DNA from: Enterobacter sp. Cy-643
Lineage (GTDB): Bacteria; Pseudomonadota; Gammaproteobacteria; Enterobacterales; Enterobacteriaceae
NCBI RefSeq assembly: GCF_011752815.1
Contig: NZ_VWWV01000002.1
Coordinates: forward strand, 248,001-312,000
Direction: 5' to 3'
DNA: 64,000 nucleotides
The notes beneath the pieces are model-generated. The model searched no databases. It was not told where the DNA came from and saw only the letters and a list, made by a program, of their open reading frames with translations. Positions 25,456 to 33,472 of this stretch are shown piece by piece. Position numbers and translations under genes: made by a program. The first letter of the stretch is position 1; the number at the start of each line of letters is the position of its first letter.

Positions 25456-26801
25456 CGGTTAAACGCCAGCGCCTGACCGTAAATGCCCTCGGCAACGGAC
25501 TCGCCGTCCCAGATGAGGTGCCCGTTCACCAGCGTGTTTTCAACCACGCCGCCCTGCAAGGTGTGCCCTTCGAAGGGGGACCAGCCGCATTTGTAGGCAA
25601 TACTGCCGCCCTCAATACTGGCGCGTTTCCAGGGGTTGATCACCGCCAGATCGGCCCAGTAACCTTCCCGGATATAGCCACGATCTTTAATCTGAAAACG
25701 CTCGGCGACCGCATGACTGGTTTTTCTGACGATAAGTTCAGGCGTAAAAATACCTCTGGCACACATATCAAGCAGCGCAGGCAGCGCGTGCTGCACCAGC
25801 GGCAATCCCGACGGAGCCGAGAAATAATCATTCTGCTTTTCCGCCAGCAAATGCGGCGCATGGTCAGTCGCAATAATATCAATCACGCCCGTCTTAATCG
25901 CCTGCCATAGCGCCCGCTGGTGTGCCACGCCCTTCACCGACGGGTTGCACTTCAGCCTGTGCCCCAGCGCCGCGTAATCATCCTGATTGAAATAGAGATG
26001 ATGAATACAGGCTTCCGCCGTGATCGTTTTTCTGCGTAAGGCATCAAGCGTGGACGCGGGTTCAAACAGCGCCAGCTCATCCGCCGTGGTGATATGCAGC
26101 ACATGCAGCCGCGTGCCGTGCTTTTTCGCCAGCGCAACCGCCCGGGAAGATGAAAGCAGGCAGGCCTCAACCGAGCGAATGGCCGCGTGTTCTGCGGCCG
26201 GGATCTGCTCCCCATATCGCTCCCGCCACAGCGCCTCATTACGTTTGATAGTCGGCGTATCTTCGCAATGCGTGGCCACCAGCCCAGGTGCATGCTGGAA
26301 AATCGCCTCCAGAATGCGTTCATCATCCACCAGCATGTTGCCGGTGGAGGCCCCCATAAACACTTTTACACCGCAGGCCGCATCGGCTGGCAGCGCCTTA
26401 AGTTCTTCCAGGTTGTCATTGGTGGCGCCGAAATAGAAACTGTAATTCGCCAGTGAACATTCGGAAGCCCGCTGAAATTTACCTTCCAGCGCCAGTCTGG
26501 TGGTGGTTGGCGGCGAAACGTTGGGCATTTCCATATAGCTGGTGATCCCGCCCATCACCGCCGCGCGTGACTCGCTGGCTATCGTACCCTTATGCATCAA
26601 CCCCGGTTCGCGAAAATGCACCTGATCGTCAATCATGCCAGGCAGCAGCCATTTCCCGGCAAGATCGCGCACATTCCACGTTGAACGAGCCGGGATCGCA
26701 GCGGCTATTTTTTCAATTCGCCCATCCACGATGAGCAGGTCGCCTTGATAGCGCCTGTCCTCATTTATCATCAGCGCGTTGGTCAGTAACAGGGGTTTCA
26801 T
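25452..26801 (-). CDS. Second dihydroorotase (PyrC-like amidohydrolase) of the Zur cluster
   Basis: A cytoplasmic amidohydrolase of 449 residues, most like class I dihydroorotases that convert carbamoyl-aspartate to dihydroorotate. Family motifs are FREPG near residue 64, GVKVFMG (carboxylated Lys), THCED, HVLHITT and ATDHAPH. The first metal-site motif, normally HxH, is DDQVHF: Gln60 replaces the first His while His62 is kept. It closes a zinc-starvation operon; in Pseudomonas a comparable pyrC2 lies with folE2 and a gamma-CA gene. A backup enzyme for zinc shortage is the likely role. It could instead be a hydantoinase-like enzyme. Confidence 0.8.
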   Translation of the reverse strand: MKPLLLTNALMINEDRRYQGDLLIVDGRIEKIAAAIPARSTWNVRDLAGKWLLPGMIDDQVHFREPGLMHKGTIASESRAAVMGGITSYMEMPNVSPPTTTRLALEGKFQRASECSLANYSFYFGATNDNLEELKALPADAACGVKVFMGASTGNMLVDDERILEAIFQHAPGLVATHCEDTPTIKRNEALWRERYGEQIPAAEHAAIRSVEACLLSSSRAVALAKKHGTRLHVLHITTADELALFEPASTLDALRRKTITAEACIHHLYFNQDDYAALGHRLKCNPSVKGVAHQRALWQAIKTGVIDIIATDHAPHLLAEKQNDYFSAPSGLPLVQHALPALLDMCARGIFTPELIVRKTSHAVAERFQIKDRGYIREGYWADLAVINPWKRASIEGGSIAYKCGWSPFEGHTLQGGVVENTLVNGHLIWDGESVAEGIYGQALAFNR

Positions 26802-26832
26802 CAGTCATTCTCTCCGGCTTAAAAAGGCTGCG

Positions 26833-27831
26833 CTAGCGTCGGGCAACCATCACAACAATAAACAGCCCGCCAATTCCGGCGGTAATAATGCCGATGGGCA
26901 GCTCCTGCGGCGCAACAAGCACCCGGCTGACCAGATCGCCGCCGCACAATAAACAGGCTCCGGCCAGGGCGCACAAAGGCAGCAGCCTGGCGTGCTTAAT
27001 GGCGGAAAAATGGCGGCAAAGATGCGGCACCATCAGCCCGACAAAGCCAATCACGCCGGTCAGTGAGACGAAAATGGCGGTCGAAAAAGCGCAGCATAGA
27101 AAAATTTCGGTGCGCAGGCGGTTGACGTTAATGCCCAGTGAAAATGCGGTGCGATCGCCCGCGAGCAGCCCATCCAGCGACCGCCATCTCAGGAGACAAA
27201 ACGCGGCCAGCAGCAGCCAACCGCCCAGCGCAAATCCCAGGTTATCCCACCGCGCCAGCCCCAGGCCGCCGAGCGACCAGAATAAAACCGAGCTGGCCGT
27301 GCGCTGGTCACCGGCGAATATCAGGTAGCTGGTTAACGCCCCGAACAAGAAAGAGATCGCCAGCCCGCAAATAATCAGCGTTTCGGCGCCCCGCTCGCGC
27401 TTGAGCTGGAATAAAGACAGCACAGCAACAGAGGAAAGCAACCCACCGCCAAAAGCCGCCGCCGGTAGCGTCCAGACGCCGAAGAAGCCACCGAAACGGG
27501 TAAAAACCAGCACGGCTCCGGCAGACGCGCCCGAAGAAAGCCCGAATAAAAAAGGGTCCGCCAGCTCGTTGCGGGTGGCCGTTTGCAGCAGCGCGCCCAC
27601 CACCGCCAGTCCCGCGCCGGTCATCAGGGCGAGCAGCGTTCTCGGCAACCGAATGTCCAGCACAATCCCACGGATCATCGGCGAAATGTCCGTGGCCGTG
27701 GGTTGAAGCGCGCTCACCACTTGATGCAGGCTCAGCCGGACCGAACCTTCCGTTAAGCTAAGCGCCGTAAACAGCAGGGTCAGGAATACCGTCAGGCATA
27801 CCGCCCGGCCGTAGCGGGAGGCGATAAACAT
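26833..27831 (-). CDS. FecCD-family ABC permease, Zur cluster
   Basis: A 332-residue permease of the iron-siderophore/cobalamin family with about nine membrane segments; family stretches are RLPRTLLALMTGAGLAVVG and GLMVPHLCRHF. The ATG at 27831 overlaps the binding-protein stop as TGATG. It is followed by the dihydroorotase gene after 31 bp. In a Zur operon a zinc complex or another metal ligand is the likely cargo. Confidence 0.88.
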   Translation of the reverse strand: MFIASRYGRAVCLTVFLTLLFTALSLTEGSVRLSLHQVVSALQPTATDISPMIRGIVLDIRLPRTLLALMTGAGLAVVGALLQTATRNELADPFLFGLSSGASAGAVLVFTRFGGFFGVWTLPAAAFGGGLLSSVAVLSLFQLKRERGAETLIICGLAISFLFGALTSYLIFAGDQRTASSVLFWSLGGLGLARWDNLGFALGGWLLLAAFCLLRWRSLDGLLAGDRTAFSLGINVNRLRTEIFLCCAFSTAIFVSLTGVIGFVGLMVPHLCRHFSAIKHARLLPLCALAGACLLCGGDLVSRVLVAPQELPIGIITAGIGGLFIVVMVARR

Positions 27832-28784
27832 CACTGTGCCGCGAACAGAACGTGCGCAAGCTTCTCAACCGCGGCGATATTTGCCGGACCTGGCGTCAAT
27901 TCGGCGTACTGCAGCTTGAGGTAGCGATGCTGTTTTACCGCCGGGGTGAGCTTCATCAGCGGATGCCGTTCAAGAAACTGGCGCAGCGAATCCGCGCCGC
28001 CGCCGGTCTGGTAATCCAGCAGGATGATGACATCCGGCTCTGTGGCCGCCACGCTTTCCCAGGAGGTGGTACCCCAGCTGGTGTCCAGTCCTTCCATGGC
28101 GTTTTTGCCGCCTGCGGCCTCGATAATGGCCTGCGGCATGGCGTATTTTCCGCTGGTAAACGGTTTGTCTTCCCCGGAGTCATACACAAAGACGTTGAGT
28201 GGCCTTGCACCCGGCTGCGCTTTGGGGAGGGCCGCCAGTCGCGCTTTCCAGCCATCAACCAGCTTTTGAGCAGCCTCTGCCTTACCAAATATCTTGCCAA
28301 GCGTAAGCTCATCGTTATAGAGCAGATCCAGGGACGCTTTGGTTTTGCTTTCGCCGGAAATCGCACAGCTTTCGCTGAGCACAAAGGTTTTGATGCCGTA
28401 TTTGGCAAGGCTTTGGGGCGTGACGTCCCCCCCAACTTTCATGCCGTAATTCCAGCCTGCGAAAAAGAAATCGGGCTCAACGGCCAGCAATGTTTCAAGC
28501 GAGGGATACTTGGGCGCAAGTTCGGGGATCGTCCCCATTTGCCGCTTAAATTCAGGCGTCATTTTGTACCAGCCGGAGATGCCGGTCAGACCCACAATCT
28601 GCGGCTGCAAATCGAGGGCAAATGCTATCTCCGACATGTTCAGATCGTTTATCACCGCGCGCTTAGGTGCCGCGTTAAAGACCACGGGTTTACCGCAGCT
28701 GGTGATGGTCACCGGAAAGCCGGAAGCAAACGCAGCGAAGGAGATAAAAGCCAGCCAGAAGCCGGTAGCGATTTTTAACATCAT
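27831..28784 (-). CDS. Periplasmic metal-complex binding protein, Zur cluster
   Basis: A class III binding protein (FecB/BtuF fold) with a signal peptide (ATGFWLAFISFAAFASG) and 317 residues. The stretch RAVINDLNMSEIAFALDLQPQIVG is the usual first strand-helix unit. The frame runs on to 28883, but ATG 28784 begins the signal and lies 17 bp after the ATPase stop with GGG at a suitable place. No outer-membrane receptor lies nearby, so any large ligand would need one elsewhere. Confidence 0.87.
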   Translation of the reverse strand: MMLKIATGFWLAFISFAAFASGFPVTITSCGKPVVFNAAPKRAVINDLNMSEIAFALDLQPQIVGLTGISGWYKMTPEFKRQMGTIPELAPKYPSLETLLAVEPDFFFAGWNYGMKVGGDVTPQSLAKYGIKTFVLSESCAISGESKTKASLDLLYNDELTLGKIFGKAEAAQKLVDGWKARLAALPKAQPGARPLNVFVYDSGEDKPFTSGKYAMPQAIIEAAGGKNAMEGLDTSWGTTSWESVAATEPDVIILLDYQTGGGADSLRQFLERHPLMKLTPAVKQHRYLKLQYAELTPGPANIAAVEKLAHVLFAAQ

Positions 28785-28800
28785 AGCGATCCCTGAAAAT

Positions 28801-29592
28801 TTACCGTGGGCGGGAAGGTTCAAAAAAACGGACTCGTCTGCCTTGCTGGCCAGGATGGTCGACGGTAAAGCTGTCGAGGCCAAAAATGGGGCGAAGGGTT
28901 TCGGTATTTAGCGCCGCGTCGGGCACGTTAAAAGCCTGCTGTTGCCCCGCAGATAAAATAAGCACCTTGTCGGCAAACCCTTCGATTAAGGTGAGATCGT
29001 GCAAGACGGCAATAACCGTTGTGCCGCGAGCTTTCACCAGCATCAGCAGCTCTTCCCGCGCAGCCAGGTCCAGATGGTTAGTTGGCTCATCCAGTAACAG
29101 CAGCCGGGAGGTTTGCGCCAGCGTTCGCGCCAGAATTGCGCGCTGCCTTTCCCCGCCGGACAGGCAGGCCAGCGATTTATGCCGCAGCCCGAGCACACCC
29201 ACCTCTTTCATCGCCCCACAAATAATGCAGCGGTGTTCAGGCTCTGGCATATCACGGGCAAACGGGAGCCTGCCTAACGCGACATAATCCTCTATGGACA
29301 AACGCAAATCGGGGAGATCGTTTTGCGACATCACCGCCACAAGCTTTGCCCGCAGCAGCGGGTTGAGCTTATTTAAGGCGCGGCCCGCCAGCGTTATTTC
29401 CCCCTCGGCCTTGAGCTCCTGGCTCAGCGCCCGCAGCAGCGACGTTTTGCCGCTGCCGTTTGGCCCAATCACGCTGAGGCGCTCACCTTTACGCAGCTGA
29501 AAATTAATCGCTACCGGCCAGGCTGTGCCCTGCGGACGGGCAATCGCCCGCAGGGAAACGCTGAGTTCTGGCTCTGCAAGGGAAAAAGGCAT
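28801..29592 (-). CDS. ABC ATPase, Zur cluster
   Basis: A 263-residue ATPase of the FecE/BtuD type: Walker A GPNGSGKTSL, signature LSGGERQRA and Walker B LLLLDEPTNHLD. It starts 3 bp after the gamma-carbonic anhydrase-like gene and powers the permease downstream. Confidence 0.92.
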   Translation of the reverse strand: MPFSLAEPELSVSLRAIARPQGTAWPVAINFQLRKGERLSVIGPNGSGKTSLLRALSQELKAEGEITLAGRALNKLNPLLRAKLVAVMSQNDLPDLRLSIEDYVALGRLPFARDMPEPEHRCIICGAMKEVGVLGLRHKSLACLSGGERQRAILARTLAQTSRLLLLDEPTNHLDLAAREELLMLVKARGTTVIAVLHDLTLIEGFADKVLILSAGQQQAFNVPDAALNTETLRPIFGLDSFTVDHPGQQGRRVRFFEPSRPR

Positions 29593-29594
29593 AC

Positions 29595-30155
29595 TCAGAA
29601 CTCGTTGCGCAGCAGCTGGTAACCTTCCACCAGCCTGACGTTGGTATTGGCCACCTCTTCAGAAAACTGCACCGAGGCGGGATCCACCCGTGAATATTGG
29701 GTTAAATCAGAGTCTGGCCCTACGCGCTCGGTGGACGGAATATACGTTTGCTTCGGCAGTGTCACCCCATCAACCACCGCGTTGTAGCGAATGACGCAGC
29801 CGGTTTGTACGTGGCAGTTAAACAGCACGCTGTTAAAGCCGATAAACACCCGCTCGTCGACCCGGCAAGGGCCGTGCACAATCGCCCGGTGCGCAATCGA
29901 CGTGCCGCTGCCAATGGTCACCGGCGCCCCGCTTTTCGAGTGAATAACCACACCATCCTGAATATTCGAATGGGAATGGATCACGATAGGATCCATGTCG
30001 CCTTCGGCGTTCAGCTCATCGGCGCGGATCACCGCGTAAGGCCCGACATAAACATAGTCATGAATAATGACCCGGCCACAAATCACTGCCGTGGGGTCGA
30101 TATACGCTTTGGGAGAAACCTGAGGCAGATGGCCTGAAGGGTTTTTACGCAACAT
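29595..30155 (-). CDS. Gamma-carbonic anhydrase-like left-handed beta-helix protein
   Basis: A 186-residue trimer-type protein of hexapeptide repeats, as in gamma carbonic anhydrases. Candidate metal His residues lie in DGVVIHSKSG and SIAHRAIVHG. The start at 30155 (MLRKNPSGHLP) overlaps the folE2 stop by 11 bp; an upstream start at 30221 is possible but unlikely. Gamma-CA paralogues are regular Zur targets beside folE2 and may work with iron or cobalt when zinc is short. Confidence 0.87.
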   Translation of the reverse strand: MLRKNPSGHLPQVSPKAYIDPTAVICGRVIIHDYVYVGPYAVIRADELNAEGDMDPIVIHSHSNIQDGVVIHSKSGAPVTIGSGTSIAHRAIVHGPCRVDERVFIGFNSVLFNCHVQTGCVIRYNAVVDGVTLPKQTYIPSTERVGPDSDLTQYSRVDPASVQFSEEVANTNVRLVEGYQLLRNEF

Positions 30156-31074
30156 GGTGATTTCCTGTCCAGTGAATGCGGGCCACCGCGTTGTGCGCAT
30201 GGAGGCTTTCCTGATGCTCAACGCGGAGAGTAAAAGCGGCGCTAAAAGACGCGTCCAGCATCGCCTTGTTCAGGCGGCGAGCGGCATCTTCGCAAAACAT
30301 CAAATTTTGGCCGTTGGCCTGGGCGAAAGCCTGCTCGTCGCTGCGCTTAACCACCGTTTGCACTGCCGTTCCAAGCGCGGCCTCGCAGAGGTCGATAAGC
30401 GCCAGAAACGGCAGCGTAGTCACATCCGGCTTCAGCTGGCAGGTTACCCACGCCCAGCTTCTCTGGCTATGAGGCGTGCCCGGCATGCCCTTCTCACCCA
30501 GCCAGGCCAGCATTTCTTCGACTGACACGCCGTCATGTCGCGAGCCAAAGTCCCGATGAAACTGCTGTTGCGCGAGATTGCGGCTCAGTGCCGCCGAGGC
30601 CGGACAGGTTGATGAATACGGGATCCCCACCCGGATCGTGACGGCAAAATCTTCCCCACGCTCCGCCTGGATACGGATGGGATAAGCCTTCCAGCCAAAG
30701 TGGTTTGAGGTTAAAGATTTGCGCGACAGCAGCAGTTCGCCGGAAATGTCTACGCTGGCGCGGTCGCTGCTGCGCTGGTGCGAAACCAAAAATTCCCCCA
30801 GTAAACGGCGCAATACCGCCGGTGTAATTTCCCCCTGGGTTAGTTCGTCGAGCAGCAGATAGATCCGGGACATATGAATGCCCTTTTCCGCTTCCGGGGA
30901 ACTGAGAAGATTGATCCCGGCGTTGACTTTCGCCGTCAGCGGGCGGCCCGCCACTTCCACCGGAAGATCGATTTGTTCCATGCCAACCCAGGACAGAGCC
31001 GTGTCGTATGCGTGGCTTTTGAGTGACTGAATATCAGGCAGTGTTTTAGGGCATAACATTGGGGTGACTGTCAT
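30145..31074 (-). CDS. folE2: GTP cyclohydrolase IB, zinc-independent
   Basis: FolE2 makes dihydroneopterin triphosphate from GTP in folate synthesis and replaces zinc-dependent FolE when zinc is scarce. The 309-residue protein has the family pattern AGINLLSSPEAEKGIHMSRI near residue 50 (described by its key residues PxxxKGxHMSR), then PYSSTCPAS with the active-site Cys, and HSQRSWAWV. It is first in the operon, 24 bp after a Zur box. Confidence 0.93.
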   Translation of the reverse strand: MTVTPMLCPKTLPDIQSLKSHAYDTALSWVGMEQIDLPVEVAGRPLTAKVNAGINLLSSPEAEKGIHMSRIYLLLDELTQGEITPAVLRRLLGEFLVSHQRSSDRASVDISGELLLSRKSLTSNHFGWKAYPIRIQAERGEDFAVTIRVGIPYSSTCPASAALSRNLAQQQFHRDFGSRHDGVSVEEMLAWLGEKGMPGTPHSQRSWAWVTCQLKPDVTTLPFLALIDLCEAALGTAVQTVVKRSDEQAFAQANGQNLMFCEDAARRLNKAMLDASFSAAFTLRVEHQESLHAHNAVARIHWTGNHHVA

Positions 31075-31097
31075 ATCGCCATCGTCTTATCTTGAAT

Positions 31098-31119
31098 TTG
31101 TTACGTTATAACATAACAA
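31098..31119 (-). promoter_or_regulatory. Zur box before the zinc-starvation operon
   Basis: TTGTTACGTTATAACATAACAA is a 22-bp near-perfect palindrome with the enteric Zur core GTTATAACATAAC. It lies 24 bp before folE2, placed to block the promoter. Confidence 0.8.
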
Positions 31120-31221
31120 AAACAATTTATGCAAAGCGACATTTCACCGTAAAGCGAAACCGTCCGGTCACAGGAGAAAACTCGGTGAAAAACCGCTGAC
31201 CGGCTCGATATATCTTATAAC

Positions 31222-31238
31222 CGGGCAAGTGTTGCCCG
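31222..31238. promoter_or_regulatory. Perfect palindrome between folE2 and mtnB
   Basis: CGGGCAA-GTG-TTGCCCG has two perfect 7-base arms. It lies 40 bp upstream of the MetJ box, in front of the mtnB operon. The binding protein is unknown. Confidence 0.5.
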
Positions 31239-31269
31239 AGTGTTCACACAATGATAGCATCATGTAAAC

Positions 31270-31301
31270 AGCCATTTAGACGGCTAGACAGTTAAACTAA
31301 A
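31270..31301 (+). promoter_or_regulatory. MetJ box before mtnB
   Basis: Tandem 8-base units AGCCATTT-AGACGGCT-AGACAGTT-AAACTAAA resemble the MetJ repeat AGACGTCT; two central units match well. The box ends 19 bp before the mtnB ATG and fits repression by methionine through SAM. Confidence 0.72.
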
Positions 31302-31320
31302 AAGCATTGAGGAATACCGT

Positions 31321-31932
31321 ATGTGGCAAGAAAGGCTCGCGCAGTTGGTCACCACCTGTCATTGGATTGGCGCTAAAGGCTGGGCACCGGCGACCGGCGG
31401 CAATATGTCCATTCGTCAGGATGCCGAGTGGTGCTGGCTGAGTGAATCCGGGCGCGACAAAGGCAGCCTGACCCGCGAGGATTTCCTGCAGGTAGACATT
31501 GCCACTAATCAGGCACCGTCGGGGCGTAAACCCTCCGCTGAAACCGGGCTGCACACGCTGGTTTATCGTCTCTTCCCTGAGACCAACGTCGTGCTTCACG
31601 TCCACACAGTGAACGCCACCGTGCTGTCGCGAATTGAGAAAGGCCCGGCGCTGAACATCAGCGGCTATGAAATGCAAAAAACCCTGACCGGCCAGCAGAC
31701 GCACCTTGATACGGTGCCCATTGCTATCTTCGATAACGATCAGGACATCGACGCGCTGGCGCAACGCATTGAACGTTATGCCGAACAGACGCCGCTTAAC
31801 TATGGCTTCCTGCTTCGCGGCCACGGCCTGACCTGCTGGGGCAAAGACGTTGCCGAAGCGCGCCGCCAGCTTGAAGGGCTCGAGTTCCTGTTTGAATGCG
31901 AAATGCAGCGCCGCCTGTTCGAGCGTGATTAA
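31321..31932 (+). CDS. mtnB: Methylthioribulose-1-phosphate dehydratase
   Basis: MtnB dehydrates 5-methylthioribulose-1-phosphate in the methionine salvage pathway. It belongs to the class II aldolase fold. Family stretches include HWIGAKGWAPATGGNMS, SESGRDKGSL, SAETGLH, and the metal residues H93 and H95 in VLHVHTVN plus a third His in LLRGHGL. The 203 residues match Klebsiella MtnB closely as I recall it. The upstream MetJ box supports a link to methionine. The usual partners mtnA, mtnC and mtnD are not next to it; an FGGY kinase and dehydrogenase follow. Confidence 0.88.
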   Translation: MWQERLAQLVTTCHWIGAKGWAPATGGNMSIRQDAEWCWLSESGRDKGSLTREDFLQVDIATNQAPSGRKPSAETGLHTLVYRLFPETNVVLHVHTVNATVLSRIEKGPALNISGYEMQKTLTGQQTHLDTVPIAIFDNDQDIDALAQRIERYAEQTPLNYGFLLRGHGLTCWGKDVAEARRQLEGLEFLFECEMQRRLFERD

Positions 31933-31975
31933 CCGTTATCTTCCTGTGTCTGTTCGCTAGCGTGAGGGTTGAGGT

Positions 31976-33472
31976 ATGGAGTATTTCCTGGGTATTGATA
32001 TCGGCACGTCACGGGTCAAAGCCGTGCTGTTTGACAGCAGTTTCCATGCGGTCGCCAGCGCGGCAGAAAACACCTCTCCCACGCTTTCCCCACAGGGCTT
32101 CGCCGAGCAGGATATGGAGCAACTCTGGCTGTCCGTCGTGCGCACGCTCCGGCAAGTGGCCGACAGCCCGGCATTACAACAGGGCAAACTTACGGCCATC
32201 GGCCTGGCGGGCCAGGGGGAAGGTGTCTGGCTGAGCGACAAAAACGGCGATCCGGTAGGCCCGGGCATTCTCTGGAGCGACACCCGCAGCCGGGCGCTGA
32301 TGGACGAATTATTGCAATATCCGGATCTCGACAAAGCCCTGTTCGATGAAACAGGCTCTCAGCTGCAGCCGTGTAACACCAGCCTTCAGCTCTGCTGGCT
32401 CAAACGAAATCAGCCCGAACGCCTGGCCGCCGCCGACTATATCTTCTTCGCCAAAGACTGGATTCGCTTTCGCCTGACGCAGGTCGCCGCCCTTGAACTG
32501 ACCGATACCAGCGCTTCGCTGCTGAACCAGTCAAACGGCGAGATATCCGATTTCGCTCTGCAGGCTCTGGGTATTGATGACCTGAAAACGCGTTTTCCTC
32601 CCCTGCTTCGCCCTGACGCCCAGGCAGGTAGCTTGAGTGAAGCCGCCGCGCTGCTTTGCGGCCTGCCGCCCGCGACACCGGTTGCTGCGGGCGCACTCGA
32701 TGTGTGCAGCGCGGCACTGGGCTGCGGGGCTATTCACGACGGCGATATTTATACCATTCTCGGTACCACCTGCTGCACCGGCGTGGTTTGCCACGGGCGC
32801 GAAACCGTCAACAGCGGCACCCGCTTTGTCACCCATACCGAACAGGGCAGCTATATTAACCTGTTCCCGATGCAGGCCGGGACGCCCAATATCGACTGGC
32901 TGCAGCAGCACATTTCGCTGACGCCGGACCTGGTAGCGCTGGAAAGTGAGATTGCCGCTATTCCGCCGGGCAGCGGGGGCGTTTTCTGGCAGCCTTATCT
33001 GAACGGCGAGCGCGCGCCGTTTTACAGCCCCACTGCCCGGGCAGGGTTCTTTGGCGTTGACCAGCACACGTCCCGCGCGGCGCTCCAGCGCGCCGTTTTT
33101 GAAGGGCTGGCTTATGCGATTGTGGATTCACTCACGGGCTATGCCAGTGAGGGCAGTCTTTACCTCACCGGCGGCGGCGCAGCTTCCGCCACCTGGCTGC
33201 AAATTATCGCCGACTGTACCGGGCGCACCGTCATTGCCAGCCACTTTAATGAGCTAAGCGCCAGAGGCGCGGCGCTGCTGGCCGCCCGCAGCGTAGGCGC
33301 GCTGGAACACTATCCGGCTATCGAACAAACCCGCTATCAGCCTCAACCCAAGGCCCATGCCGCCTACCGGGCGCTGTTCCCGGTGTTCCGCCTGCTGCGT
33401 GAACAGCTCCAGCCGGTGTGGCAGGCGAGGCATCAGGCTTTACAACGTCTTTCTCAGGATAATGCACAATGA
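31976..33472 (+). CDS. FGGY-family sugar kinase
   Basis: A 498-residue FGGY carbohydrate kinase. The N-terminal ATPase fold starts FLGIDIGTSRVKAVLFD; IGLAGQGEGVWL and the second-domain motif YLTGGGAASATWLQIIAD follow. The overall pattern is nearest the xylulose/erythritol/lyxulose kinase branch. It begins 43 bp after mtnB in the same direction and overlaps the next gene by 4 bp (ATGA). In this setting the substrate may be a ketopentose or its methylthio form, which would feed MtnB; this is inference. Confidence 0.88.
   Translation: MEYFLGIDIGTSRVKAVLFDSSFHAVASAAENTSPTLSPQGFAEQDMEQLWLSVVRTLRQVADSPALQQGKLTAIGLAGQGEGVWLSDKNGDPVGPGILWSDTRSRALMDELLQYPDLDKALFDETGSQLQPCNTSLQLCWLKRNQPERLAAADYIFFAKDWIRFRLTQVAALELTDTSASLLNQSNGEISDFALQALGIDDLKTRFPPLLRPDAQAGSLSEAAALLCGLPPATPVAAGALDVCSAALGCGAIHDGDIYTILGTTCCTGVVCHGRETVNSGTRFVTHTEQGSYINLFPMQAGTPNIDWLQQHISLTPDLVALESEIAAIPPGSGGVFWQPYLNGERAPFYSPTARAGFFGVDQHTSRAALQRAVFEGLAYAIVDSLTGYASEGSLYLTGGGAASATWLQIIADCTGRTVIASHFNELSARGAALLAARSVGALEHYPAIEQTRYQPQPKAHAAYRALFPVFRLLREQLQPVWQARHQALQRLSQDNAQ

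Noticed and set aside
27852-28778. 308-residue frame opposite the Zur-cluster binding protein
   Set aside because: The minus-strand binding protein has a signal peptide, family pattern and operon place; this frame has none of these.
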